The translations under genes were made by a program, and so were the position numbers. 64,000 nucleotides of DNA from Xenorhabdus ehlersii (GTDB lineage Bacteria > Pseudomonadota > Gammaproteobacteria > Enterobacterales > Enterobacteriaceae): contig NZ_RAQI01000002.1 in assembly GCF_003610465.1 (NCBI RefSeq), positions 248,001 through 312,000 of the forward strand. The letters run 5' to 3'. Below the pieces are notes generated by a model. The model did not search any database, had not been told where the DNA came from, and saw only the letters and a program-made list of their open reading frames with translations. Numbering within the stretch: the first letter of the stretch is position 1; each line of letters opens with the position of its first letter. This document shows, piece by piece, positions 28,688-39,500 of this stretch.

Positions 28688-30547
28688 TTAATATTGTCCC
28701 ATAGTATGTTTTATGTTGCCGCCAAAATTATTGGCTGTAACCGTTATAATGCCATACCCTCCCTTCTGTCCTTGCAGGTTTATTTTAAATTGTCCATATT
28801 CATTTGTAGTCATTGATTGTATCGTATCGGAATTTGAAGCAATTTCAGGCACATTACTCATATTTATAGCTTGTTCTATTTTATAAGAGATAGGTATATT
28901 TTTAATTAGTTTAGACGTCTGTCTATCGTTAATCTGAATTGTAAGTATTTCGTATCCATCACCAATTGGCTGATATCCAGTTATTATTAACTCTACTTCA
29001 TCGAGTGGGACGGTATTGATTTTCCCTTTCCATATTTGGCTGATTACTTTAACATTATCTATATCCACGGCATAAGAAAAATAAATTTCCCCTTGATCAT
29101 TAATATCAAATTCATCATGATATGCAAGATATAATTGTGGTATACCAATGATGACATGATTAGTAACGCCATCATCACCAACTGTCGCTGGCATTATTTC
29201 CGGCTCGAAAGATTTATCTAATTTTTTGAGTTTTGAATGAATGTGCAAATTCAAAATCACTTTGCTACCTAAAGGTATTCTAGTTTTATCGTTAAGATCA
29301 CTCGTTCCTATAACCTTAACAAACAAACCCTCATGATTGGCATTGTCTTTATAATGAGAAATAGTCTTATAATTTATAATATCATTTTCCGTGATTAAAT
29401 TATCTTCCCCCACACCTAAACTAGAATAAATTTGACACTTTTCATAAACATTATCCGCTGGAGGAATATATTTTGTATATGTAAATTCGAGAGAGTCTGA
29501 AACCAATCTATCCGCACTTTCTTTAATAACACTATAGTAAAAATTAACATTTTCTTTATTTTCGCTAAAAACACTATAAGGTAACGTTATAAAAGGCATT
29601 CCAAGATGATCTGGATTTAACAAACGGTGAGGATTATCAATCATTTTCCCATTAATAAAGAAAAATATTGTATCACCCCCCTCGGCATTATCATAAGGTG
29701 GTATGTTAACAGAGAAGCCAAAAGAGCTACCATCGTTATGTAAAACGTTATTATTGACTTCAACAATAATCGGAGCTGATAATGAATCCATTGAATTGAC
29801 ATTCTTTTGATCACTATTCAGAATGTATAGCGTTTTATCGGCTGAAATTTCGCCTGTCGCACCAAATATCTGTGAATAAAGCGTCAGAACAACAGAACTT
29901 TCCTGTTTAGCATAAATATAAAAATTTAATTTACCATGAGGATCTGTGTTAATAATGAAACCTCTTTTACTGCCAATCTTCCTGATAGGGATTTTAGTGT
30001 GTTTATCATCCTGATAAAAATCCACTTTATCAAAACTTCTGTCAGGCGTATCAAGTATATTCACAGGTGTACCGGATAATTTGGTTGTGTTATCCTTGTT
30101 TGTGATTGCGGTTTTTACTGTACCCACTTTCACAAAATATCGTCCACCTGGTGGGTCATTAATTTCAGTTGGCATATCTAAATAATCAGCACCGACAGCC
30201 AATTGTACTGACGTGATATCAACCGTTTTAGCATAATAAAAGACACTGGTTTTTTCAAACCCGGTTGCGGCTGAATTTGGTTGAATATCTAATTGAATTT
30301 TACTGTTTTCAACGACATAATTATCAACGCGTAATTCAACAGAAATCGTTCCTTTTTTATCATTCTCAGACAGTACGATTGGAGGAATATTCCTATGTAA
30401 CCCTATACCGCCATAAGGTATCAGTTCAACACTTGCATCACTCGAAATAGGTGAGTCAGACGTTAAAATGATATCAAGAATAAATGATTCCCCTATAACT
30501 AAATCTGAACCCGATTCTACAGAAGTCGTAATTTTATTAGATGCCAT
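28688..30547 (-). CDS. large multi-domain Ig-like protein, unknown, member 4
   Basis: 619 residues, the longest of four paralogues. No signal peptide and no membrane helix. The protein appears to be a string of beta domains: residues 1-120 (opening VESGSDLVIGESFILDIILT), 120-260, 260-390 (family signature IPPYDNAEGGDTIFFFINGK) and 390-505 (YEKCQIYSSLGVGE and GTSDLNDKTRIPLGSKVI). An extra C-terminal module, with TTNEYGQFKINLQG near residue 585, recalls the bacterial Ig-like (Big_1) repeats of invasins. GGAG precedes the ATG. It lacks the 8-A run seen near the start of its three sisters. Function unknown; position suggests partnership with the invasin upstream and the small protein downstream. 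Confidence 0.75.
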   Translation of the reverse strand: MASNKITTSVESGSDLVIGESFILDIILTSDSPISSDASVELIPYGGIGLHRNIPPIVLSENDKKGTISVELRVDNYVVENSKIQLDIQPNSAATGFEKTSVFYYAKTVDITSVQLAVGADYLDMPTEINDPPGGRYFVKVGTVKTAITNKDNTTKLSGTPVNILDTPDRSFDKVDFYQDDKHTKIPIRKIGSKRGFIINTDPHGKLNFYIYAKQESSVVLTLYSQIFGATGEISADKTLYILNSDQKNVNSMDSLSAPIIVEVNNNVLHNDGSSFGFSVNIPPYDNAEGGDTIFFFINGKMIDNPHRLLNPDHLGMPFITLPYSVFSENKENVNFYYSVIKESADRLVSDSLEFTYTKYIPPADNVYEKCQIYSSLGVGEDNLITENDIINYKTISHYKDNANHEGLFVKVIGTSDLNDKTRIPLGSKVILNLHIHSKLKKLDKSFEPEIMPATVGDDGVTNHVIIGIPQLYLAYHDEFDINDQGEIYFSYAVDIDNVKVISQIWKGKINTVPLDEVELIITGYQPIGDGYEILTIQINDRQTSKLIKNIPISYKIEQAINMSNVPEIASNSDTIQSMTTNEYGQFKINLQGQKGGYGIITVTANNFGGNIKHTMGQY

Positions 30548-30611
30548 TATTTTTCACTCCATAAAATTTCATAATAATTAATATATAAAAGATTAAATAA
30601 ATCCACTTCTA

Positions 30612-32255
30612 TTAGTCACCAACAGTTTCTATTTTACTATAAAAATAATGACTATATTGCCTCACACCTTCATTCTCAATGTAATATTCAAAATAAATCA
30701 TTGGCATACCATAATTTGAACTACTCGCAAAGTTAGCCAATAAATCGTATTTAATCCCAATGACATTTGTAAATGTTTTACCGCTATTATGGTCAGGAAC
30801 ATCATTAGTAGCAATGGAGAAGGACTTACTGATCTGTTTATATTGATCATCATTGCTCAAATCATCACTTAAATCACCATTAATATACATTGTGAAATGA
30901 ATAGTATCGCCAAATTTCGGCTTGCTTTTATCCGTAAAGTCATTTGTTCCTATTATTTTTATAAATAATCCATAACCTTCATTCCCATCTTCCTGATAGC
31001 CAGATATTGAGGAACTATTAATAATGGAGCCACACTCCAGTATAAAACGATCATCATTTTTATTTAAGGGTGGCTGGCTATTAGGATCTGCCCAACTAGC
31101 ATAAACAACAGGTATATCAAAAACCCGCTCAATGTTGTTTGATGGTTTATTCTCTCTACCACCTATGTAAGTAATCGGTAATTTTTTTGAATATTGATTA
31201 TTCCCGTCTATTGGTGCGATTACATAATGAAGATGTACCATCTTATTTCTGGGAAACAAATCATAATACAGTTTAAAACTGTGATCAGGGGCATCTGAGT
31301 GCACTATCATTTTAATGGGTAAGACAGGTTTGTCATCGATAAAAAAGATAACACTATCGTCATTATGCGAATTAGTATAAGGATTAACGGTTACATCAAA
31401 CGTATAATCTGAGCCAGATGCTTGCAATTTATCATGATTGAGATTGTTTATTATCGGAACGGGAAGCAATTCACGTGGATCGACAGGCTTGGGGGTCAGC
31501 ATATAGACAGCAGGTGTTGAATAATAGAGTTCAAGTCCAGGCAATTCAATTTCTAATCGCAGTGTAACGGGTTGATTCTTTTTTGGATAAACGCGGAAAA
31601 TGACTTTACCGTGGAGATTACTATTGATAGGAATAACAACTTGTTCATATTCCTCAATGGGATAAAGAGTCACAGGATTGGATTGCCCATCATCCGGATC
31701 CGTAGTAATTATCACCTTATCATTTAGGTTATCTTTAATAACTGAGGAAATCTGAATCGGTGTATTTCTCAGCTCCTTACCACTGCTATTTTGCAATTTC
31801 GCAGTATAAAGAATAAAGTTCTTATTTTGATTATCAATGTAAGTTTCTATGTTTGGTATTTCACAAATATATTTGTCAATCGATAATCTAAATGAATCGG
31901 CATCAATCAAATTTGCAGTATAATGTACTTCGTTCGTATACATATTAGGTATATCTAATTTATACGCAATAGTGTCTCCGGATTTTAAAATACTGTCATC
32001 ATCAATAGTTAAATAAGCAATTGATCGCATGACATTTTTTATGCCAGCAACAGGAGTGGCTTTACTCAAACTGTCTACAGTTACTCCGTTAATACTCTCT
32101 AAATTAACATCTAATTCCGAAGGTAATGTCCCATTGAACATCAGAGTAATATAAAGATAAAAACTTTGTCCAATAATTACATCTGCATGATGAGGCACGG
32201 ACAGAACGACTGACGATGGGACAGTATTTTGTAATATGTTTTTTTTATCAATCAT
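30612..32255 (-). CDS. large multi-domain Ig-like protein, unknown, member 3
   Basis: 547 residues from the ATG at 32255 (AAGGGA upstream); an earlier in-frame start at 32297 would overlap a hairpin terminator and has no ribosome site. No signal peptide. The domain order matches its neighbours: an opening DVIIGQSFYLYITLMF strand block, a second domain with TTDPDDGQSNPVTLYPI, the signature NPYTNSHNDDSVIFFIDDK near residue 330, and a last domain with YGLFIKIIGTNDFTDKSKP. Codons 3-6 contain a run of eight A (32239-32246), so slippage there would switch the gene off. It is more diverged from the two tandem copies upstream than they are from each other. Confidence 0.75.
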   Translation of the reverse strand: MIDKKNILQNTVPSSVVLSVPHHADVIIGQSFYLYITLMFNGTLPSELDVNLESINGVTVDSLSKATPVAGIKNVMRSIAYLTIDDDSILKSGDTIAYKLDIPNMYTNEVHYTANLIDADSFRLSIDKYICEIPNIETYIDNQNKNFILYTAKLQNSSGKELRNTPIQISSVIKDNLNDKVIITTDPDDGQSNPVTLYPIEEYEQVVIPINSNLHGKVIFRVYPKKNQPVTLRLEIELPGLELYYSTPAVYMLTPKPVDPRELLPVPIINNLNHDKLQASGSDYTFDVTVNPYTNSHNDDSVIFFIDDKPVLPIKMIVHSDAPDHSFKLYYDLFPRNKMVHLHYVIAPIDGNNQYSKKLPITYIGGRENKPSNNIERVFDIPVVYASWADPNSQPPLNKNDDRFILECGSIINSSSISGYQEDGNEGYGLFIKIIGTNDFTDKSKPKFGDTIHFTMYINGDLSDDLSNDDQYKQISKSFSIATNDVPDHNSGKTFTNVIGIKYDLLANFASSSNYGMPMIYFEYYIENEGVRQYSHYFYSKIETVGD

Positions 32256-32288
32256 AATAAATCCCTTTTTAATTTTTTGTAAAAAATT

Positions 32289-32320
32289 TAATTTCATGTT
32301 GTTTAAAAAACATGAAATTA
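32289..32320 (-). terminator. AT-rich hairpin with T run between island members 2 and 3
   Basis: TAATTTCATGTT and AACATGAAATTA pair perfectly over 12 bases around an eight-base loop. On the minus strand the stem is followed by AAATTTTTT. It lies just before the start of member 3, so that gene is probably transcribed separately or by read-through. Confidence 0.65.
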
Positions 32321-32352
32321 TTTATAATAGTTTGCTGTAATAATATAAAAAG

Positions 32353-34107
32353 TTAATCATCATCCAATCCTGGAAGTGAGGTATCCGTCATTCCTCTCCA
32401 ATAATGACTAAACGTTGCCTTGTTATTTTTATCCATCGTATAATACTCAAAATAAACGAATGCGGGTGAGCCGTCACTATAAGAGCTTATTCCATTATAT
32501 AACGGGTGCTTAATTGGAATTACTGTCGAGCATAATGTTTTATTACCTGCCGGAACAGTATCTGGAGTCGATAAAAGTGTTGTGTCAGGTAACTTGTGAA
32601 AAAAATTCTTATTACCCGATCTGACGTACATATTTACATGTACAGTATCTCCTATTTTTGGCCGTGTATCATCTGTTGGATCGTTTGTTGCGGTTATTTT
32701 TACATAGGCATCATACCCGCCATTGTTGATATAATTTGACAATTCCACTCTGGTAGTATAACTATTCTCCCAAAACAGCGCATTTACCTCATCGGGCTGA
32801 CTCAGTGTTTTATCTCCTTGGTAATTTGCAACACTAGAATAAACCTGAACTTTATTATAGGTCCTTTCTATTCCATCTGACGGTATAAGGTCTGCTCTAC
32901 CACCTGAAACTTTAAACATCTCTCCCATTGAGTAACGAGTATTTCCTTTTTTAGCGATAACATAAAAAAGCCCTTCCCATTCATCAGGTTTAAAGCTGGC
33001 AAAAGGAATGGGAAAAGAATATTTAGCCTCGTTAGCATCCTGCATATTATAAATGGGTAATATTAAACTATTAATATCAGGAATCTTATCTTTTTCTTTT
33101 GTGAAAAATAAAATATGATCATCTTGGCTAGGGTTATCATAAGGTTGAATAGTAACTTCAAAAGTAGGATCTTCTGGCCCACCATTTATTACACTGTCAT
33201 CAGCATCAGGCATCAGCAATGGTTCTAGGAGATCTGTGTCAAACAACGGCCTAGGATTAATAAAGCATACATTTTCTGCCATATGCGTATACCTTTCCTG
33301 ACCAAAAATCACACACCCCAAGGAAAGCAAGGTCGGCTTATAATTAGCCTTACTATTGGCATCCTTTGGTTTATTATTTGGATAGACACGGAATTTTATT
33401 GTTCCATCATGACTATCACTCGTCAGTCTAATAAATGTTTTACCATTCTCAATGGTAGGGGAGTAAATTGTTGGTTGCACTCCTGATTTTGGGTTAGAAG
33501 TAATAATAACATTATTACTGAAATCGTCCCCATGTGTAGATGTAATATGAACCAACGCACTTGTTATTGGTGTTTTTATTCCAGGGATTCCTGTATCTTC
33601 TAATAATTGAGTTTTGTAAATAACATATCTATCCTTTGAATCCTGTTGTGTTGGTGCAGAATATTTTTTAGGAATAACACAGACTGGTTTGTCAGGCAGT
33701 AACTGCAAAGTATAGGGAAGTATTTTTTTTACATTGTAACTGAAGTCTTTGTTGTAAAAATTATGACTACCATTATATAGAACTATAGTAAAAGATACTT
33801 TACCATTTTTTATGGTGTTAGCATCATAATCGTCAATTACTATACTATATAATCCGGAATTAATACTATTTTCATGACCAGATGTTACAATCCTAGACGT
33901 CGGTGGAGCTATTGTTATACCACTATCGACTTTTGCAGTGATACTAATATAATACCCTGCTGGCAAATTACCAGTATTAACCGTTAATATCACGTTAAGG
34001 TAAAATTGCTGGCCATAAATTAAAGTGGTATCAGGTGTTACTGATAATTTCGCGTCTATTGATGGAGTACCACTGCCATATAAATGACTTTTTTTTGCTT
34101 CTGACAT
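32353..34107 (-). CDS. large multi-domain Ig-like protein, unknown, member 2
   Basis: 584 residues starting MSEAKKSHLYGSGTPSIDAK, with GAGGTG upstream. It is nearly the same protein as the gene at 34488-36245; differences cluster around residues 285-335 and 385-430, while the first 280 and the last 120 residues are almost unchanged. Domains follow the family pattern, with signature QPYDNPSQDDHILFFTKEK and the last-domain motif YDAYVKITATNDPTDDTRPKIG (shown in part). No signal peptide, few cysteines. Codons 4-7 contain eight consecutive A (34089-34096). A recent tandem duplication that includes about 100 bases of upstream sequence explains the two copies. Confidence 0.78.
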   Translation of the reverse strand: MSEAKKSHLYGSGTPSIDAKLSVTPDTTLIYGQQFYLNVILTVNTGNLPAGYYISITAKVDSGITIAPPTSRIVTSGHENSINSGLYSIVIDDYDANTIKNGKVSFTIVLYNGSHNFYNKDFSYNVKKILPYTLQLLPDKPVCVIPKKYSAPTQQDSKDRYVIYKTQLLEDTGIPGIKTPITSALVHITSTHGDDFSNNVIITSNPKSGVQPTIYSPTIENGKTFIRLTSDSHDGTIKFRVYPNNKPKDANSKANYKPTLLSLGCVIFGQERYTHMAENVCFINPRPLFDTDLLEPLLMPDADDSVINGGPEDPTFEVTIQPYDNPSQDDHILFFTKEKDKIPDINSLILPIYNMQDANEAKYSFPIPFASFKPDEWEGLFYVIAKKGNTRYSMGEMFKVSGGRADLIPSDGIERTYNKVQVYSSVANYQGDKTLSQPDEVNALFWENSYTTRVELSNYINNGGYDAYVKITATNDPTDDTRPKIGDTVHVNMYVRSGNKNFFHKLPDTTLLSTPDTVPAGNKTLCSTVIPIKHPLYNGISSYSDGSPAFVYFEYYTMDKNNKATFSHYWRGMTDTSLPGLDDD

Positions 34108-34487
34108 AGTTCACCTCATAGTATTAATGTATAAATATCATCTATGAACTCTATATATCAAGAAAAATTGCAAATTAAATATATGATAAAAAACAACCAT
34201 ATAAAATAGATTTACCAACAACCACATCTACTTCATTTTAATTTTTTAACCAACATTCCATCGACATATGTATATATTCATAACCTTTCAAATCTTAGCC
34301 TTATTGTCCATGTGAAAAAGGAATTCATTCCCTTGCTAGCACATAGCCTCTTGATACCCACTAGATATAAGACAATGTTTCTTTTACTTATGTTATTTTT
34401 AATAAAAATATATTATGAATTAAGTGCAGAATGTTGGTTTTAATGTTATAAAAATATAAAACCATTTACTTTAAAAACATAAAAAAA
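34108..34487. promoter_or_regulatory. spacer between the two recent tandem copies
   Basis: The first 100 bases upstream of member 2 (34108-34210) resemble the stretch upstream of member 1 (36246-36345): both contain ATCTATGAACTCTA and similar AT-rich flanks. The duplicated unit therefore included the promoter-proximal region. The remaining 280 bases are AT-rich with no supported gene. Confidence 0.5.
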
Positions 34488-36245
34488 CTAATCATCATCT
34501 AAGCCAGGCAGTGAGGTGTCCGTCATTCCACGCCAATAATGACTGAATGTTGCCTTGTTATTTTTATCCATCGTATAATACTCAAAATAAACGAATGCGG
34601 GTGAACCGTCATTATAAGATCTTATTCCATAATATAACGGGTGATTAATTGGAATCACTGTAGAACATAATGTTTTATTACCTGCCGGAACAGTATCTGG
34701 AATCGATAAAAGTGTTGTGTCAGGTAACTTGTGAAAAGAATTCTTATTACCCGACTTGACGTACATATTTACATATACAGTATCCCCAACTTTTGGCCGT
34801 TTTTTATCCGTTGGATCGTTAGTTGCAGTTATTTTCACATAGGCATCATACCCGCCATTGTTAATATAATTTGACAATTCTATTCTGGTGGTATAACTAT
34901 TCTCCCAGAATAATGTGTTCTCTTCTCCTGCTTGATCTAATTGTGGGTCACCTTTATAATCGGCAAGACTGGAATAAACCTGAACTTTATTATAGATTCT
35001 TTCTACTCCATCAGACGGTACAAAATCTGCCTCTTCACCTGAATATTTAATCTGCTGTCCACTTGAATAACGCGTATTTCCTGTATTCGTAATGACATAA
35101 AAAATCTCCGTCCACTCATCAGGTTTAAAGCTGGCAAAAGGAATAGGAAAAGAATAATTAGCTTTGTCACCTTCCTGCATACTGTAAATGGGTAATATTA
35201 AGCTATTAATATCAGGGATATGTTCTTTTTCTCTGGTGAAAAATAAAATTTTATCATCCAGGCTAGGGTTATCATAAGGTTGAATCATAACTTCAAAAGT
35301 AATATCATCTGATGATCTACGATTTATTACACCACCATTGGCGCTGGGGATCATTAATAGATCTAAATCATCGAAGTTAAAAATCGGTCTTGGATTAATA
35401 AAACACACACTCTCTGCCATATGCGTATACCTTTCCTGCCCCGAAATCACACATCCCAAGGAAAGCAAGGTCGGCTTATAATTAACCTTACTATTAACAT
35501 CTTTGGGTTTATTATTTGGATAAACACGGAATTTTATTGTTCCATCATGATTATCACTCGTCAATCTAATAAATGTTTTACCATTCTCAATGGTAGGAGA
35601 GTAAATTGTTGGTTGCACTCCTGATTTTGGGTCAGATGTAATAATAATATTATTACTAAAATCATCCCCATGTGTAGATGTAATATGAACCAGCGCATTT
35701 GTTATTGGTGTTTTTATTCCTGGGCTTCCTGTATCTTCTAATAATTGAGTTTTGTAAATAACATACCTATCCTTTGGATCTTGCTGTGTTGGTGCAGAAT
35801 ATTTTTTAGGAATAACGCAGACTGGTTTGTCAGGCAGTAACTGCAAAGTATAGGGAAGTATTTTTTTTACGTTATAGCTATAATCTTTGTTGTAAATAAT
35901 ATTATTACCATTACCTAGAGTTATAGTAAAAGATACTTTACCATTTTTTATGGTGTTATCATCATAACCATCAATTACTATACTATATAGTCCGGAATTT
36001 ATACTATTTTCATGACCAGATGTTACAACCCTAGACGTCGGTGGAGCTATTGTTATACCACTATCGACTTTTGCGGTGACATTAATACAATACCCTGCTG
36101 GCAAATTACCAGTACTGGCTGTTAATGTCACATCAAGGTAAATTTGCTGGCCATAAATTAAAGTGGTATCAGGTGTTACTGATAATTTCGCGTCTATTGT
36201 GGGAGTACCACTACCCTTTAAGTTACTTTTTTTTGCTTCTGACAT
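34488..36245 (-). CDS. large multi-domain Ig-like protein, unknown, member 1
   Basis: 585 residues from the ATG at 36245, preceded by GAGGTG; a GTG four codons earlier is in frame but lies on the ribosome site. Near-identical to member 2 over most of its length. Signature QPYDNPSLDDKILFFTREKE near residue 330 and last-domain block GNKNSFHKLPDTTLL are shared. No signal peptide or membrane helix, so if it reaches the surface it must do so by an unusual route or with a partner. A run of eight A (36227-36234) falls in codons 4-7. It is the first gene after the invasin terminator. Family not recognised. Confidence 0.78.
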   Translation of the reverse strand: MSEAKKSNLKGSGTPTIDAKLSVTPDTTLIYGQQIYLDVTLTASTGNLPAGYCINVTAKVDSGITIAPPTSRVVTSGHENSINSGLYSIVIDGYDDNTIKNGKVSFTITLGNGNNIIYNKDYSYNVKKILPYTLQLLPDKPVCVIPKKYSAPTQQDPKDRYVIYKTQLLEDTGSPGIKTPITNALVHITSTHGDDFSNNIIITSDPKSGVQPTIYSPTIENGKTFIRLTSDNHDGTIKFRVYPNNKPKDVNSKVNYKPTLLSLGCVISGQERYTHMAESVCFINPRPIFNFDDLDLLMIPSANGGVINRRSSDDITFEVMIQPYDNPSLDDKILFFTREKEHIPDINSLILPIYSMQEGDKANYSFPIPFASFKPDEWTEIFYVITNTGNTRYSSGQQIKYSGEEADFVPSDGVERIYNKVQVYSSLADYKGDPQLDQAGEENTLFWENSYTTRIELSNYINNGGYDAYVKITATNDPTDKKRPKVGDTVYVNMYVKSGNKNSFHKLPDTTLLSIPDTVPAGNKTLCSTVIPINHPLYYGIRSYNDGSPAFVYFEYYTMDKNNKATFSHYWRGMTDTSLPGLDDD

Positions 36246-36338
36246 AATACACCTCACTGTGTGAATATATAAATATTATCTATGAACTCTACTATATTAA
36301 GCTAAATTTCAAGTTAAATGTATAATGAAAAATAGTTA

Positions 36339-36367
36339 TCAGGTGATAATTAAAAGTTATCACCTGA
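36339..36367 (-). terminator. terminator downstream of the inverse autotransporter gene
   Basis: TCAGGTGATAA and TTATCACCTGA form a perfect 11-pair stem with a seven-base loop; on the minus strand TAACTATTTTTC follows. It separates the invasin gene from the large-protein array. Confidence 0.8.
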
Positions 36368-36539
36368 GTTTATTTTCACCATATAGTATTTTGGAGAATG
36401 GCTTCTGATATAACTTATTTAATAATATTAATGAAATCATGCCGAAGAATAGATAATCCATTAATTAATATAAGTGCAGTATAGATAAAGTCACATGGCT
36501 TGATGTGAAATATTGCTCTTTGTTAAATTATACTCTTGG

Positions 36540-39500
36540 TTAATTGTAATACAGCGCACATAAAACATATGCATCTATTGATTGATTCGGGTCATCATTT
36601 GGTATTTCCTTACCAGTAACTGTGTCATATGCCAAATAAATCCCGCTACCTTGACGAGATTTTAGCATTTTAATATAAGGCGTTTTATCTATATTAATAA
36701 AACCTTCCAAAATACCAAATTTATAGGCGTCCGGAAATTCATCAGATAGTGTTGTTCCTGTTCCTGTTGAAATCAGTTCTGAATAAAGAGGTGATTGGTT
36801 ATGTTGACCATTATTATTTATTTCCTGTTCACAATTGTTATCATCATCTAATGGGTAAGAAATGGGGTTACTATTCGATATAGATACAAGCATCATTTTT
36901 GGAAAAAATGCATAAGTGTATTGACGCTTTGTTCCATTTCTTTTCGTAATATCAAGAATAACTTTCCCGCGACCTAGACTGTCAAATGTAACTAATCCGG
37001 TTTGCTCGTCTACACTTATTGCAGGCCACCCCCCCCCATCCTGCTGTAGACTATAGCCAGCAGCATCCCCAGGCTCAACGAGTTCCTCACCTTTAACTGA
37101 TTTTAATTCAGCCACCAATTGCCTAAAGATATTATATGGCCTTTCCTGTTCAGTAAAAAGTTTGCTAACAGATTTATCCACTGTCTTTGTTTTAGTATCA
37201 TATTTATAGACCTTTAGCGCTGCTAACTCTGGCACAACCTTAAAACTCACTTTGTTATTAGCAGACTGAGATAACTTACTCCCATTTGCTCCAACCATAT
37301 TTAACATTACTTCTACATCATCAACCCCCACGTTGCTTTTCAATGTTGCATATAGATAGCCGTTCTCATCTGTTTTGCCTTCTTTATCCCACTCCAACGG
37401 AGGTACTTCTGCATTGGTAACATCTGTATGATCCCGAACCCACGTTATATGACTAAATGGGTAATTAAGAATTGGTTTTTTACTACCTTTTTCAACGATC
37501 AGTGCCCTGTATTGATATACTGATTTTCCATCACCAGATAATGGTTTATTGGGATCAAATCCTTCTTTTTGCCCTGCCCGATTAACACCCCATATTTCAA
37601 CGTAACTGATTTCAAGCTCTATTTTAAAATTTACAGGATCGGCACATTTCGGAAGTTCAGAGGCAGGTGCGCCAACAATCGTCAGGCAGACAACAGCATC
37701 AGCTACAACGGGCTGATCCTTTTGGCTTGTTAATTTCGCCGTCAATATCCCACCATTGTTTGGTGTAATATTGACTTCACCTTGCGGTGAAAGAGAAAGC
37801 CCTTTTCCTGTTGAGGATTTAAGCATCCATTCAAATTTACCCTTATATTTGTCAATATCATCAACCTCAGTACCTGATATTGTTGCTGCAAAATCATATT
37901 CCCCACCTGGAAGAATGGTTCCGTTTGGTTGTTTTATCTCTATCTTCTGAATTGTCGGCCTTTTGAATTCCACATCCACAGACTTTGTGGTTTCAACGCC
38001 TTCGGCAGAAGTTTCTACCGTCACTGTTTGAGCCTGAATACTGGTCAATGTTATGCTGGCATTACCACTACCATCAGTTGTACTGGTTGTTGAAGTAAAT
38101 GTTACCGCTGTCTGGTCAGGCGCCTTTATAGCCCAATTAACTTTCTTATTGGTCTCCGGATTGTTACCCGTAGCATCCTTAACATTCACTGTCAGAGTAT
38201 AATTGTTACCCACTAATATTGGGCTTGATGGTGTCACTATTATTGACATCTGTTCCGATTTGAAATCGACCGCCCGCTTTGCCTGAATCGGTTTTTGGTT
38301 GCCAACCGTGAGTGAAACGATAACTCCCTTGAGTACCTTAGTACTGGTTAAGTGTGCCGTTAATTGTCCTTTATCATTTGTTGTCATATCTGATTGATCT
38401 AGCTTGAGTCCATCAGTGTTGGCTGGATAATCTATCTTCCAGATTGCATTAGGAATGCTTTTCTTGAAAACGGGGCTTCCATCAATACCTACGATAGTAG
38501 CCGTATAGGTATATTTTTGGTGATCATCTGCCGTTAAAATTTTTGATGGATTGACCTGAATATCCCCGTTAATCCGGTAATCTTTGGTATCTTCAGTAAA
38601 GGTTACAGGGCGTTGGGCGGGAACAGGGTTGAGATCTTCAATGGAGAGTAAAACCAGCACATTTTGTATTGCCTTAGTACTGCTCAATTTTGCAGTTAAT
38701 TCTCCGTTTTCATTCGTTGTATCCTCCTTATCTTTAAAAATTAGATGGTTATTATGGTTTTCACTCTGACCATTTTGCGTAATGCTCCACTTCACATTGG
38801 CAATTTTCTGATTCCTTACAGGGTTCTCTTGGCGATCAACAATAACAGCCTTATAGGTATAATATTGCTGGCCATCTGCACTCAAAGAGTTTGTCGGTTC
38901 AACACTCACGATACTATGGTGAATATGATATTTCGATGTATCAGTAGTAAAAGAGACGGCCTGTTCTGCTGGCACAGGTTTATGGCTGCCAATGGTGAGT
39001 GAAACCATGATATCCTCTATTGCCACTATACTAGCCAGAGTTGTGGTTAATTTTCCTTCCTCATCCGTTTTGACTTCACCATTTAATGGGTTCCAAATAA
39101 GCCCATTCTGGTTCTTGTCCTTACTCCAGTTCACATTCGCGATTTTCTGGTTTCTCACCGGATTGTTATCACCATCTAACACCACAGCACTGTAGGTGTA
39201 AGCCTGGGAACCATTAGCTATCAGTGACGGTACTGATGGTAAAACCTCAACTTTATCGACGTGGAAACTAGCCGGATTTTCATCAAAACTGACCTCACCC
39301 ACTAATTGTGGAGGCTGGCTGTCCAGTTGCAGGTACACTTTGACGTCTTTATGTGGCTGGGAGCTAACTAAGACAGGTTTACGTTTGAAATACCCATTTT
39401 CATCAAGTGTCACAGAGTCTGATGTTTCCCAATCAATAAATTGCACTCCAGTATCCGAGCCGATTTTAGGCTCGGTTATCCACTGAACTTGATTAATGGT

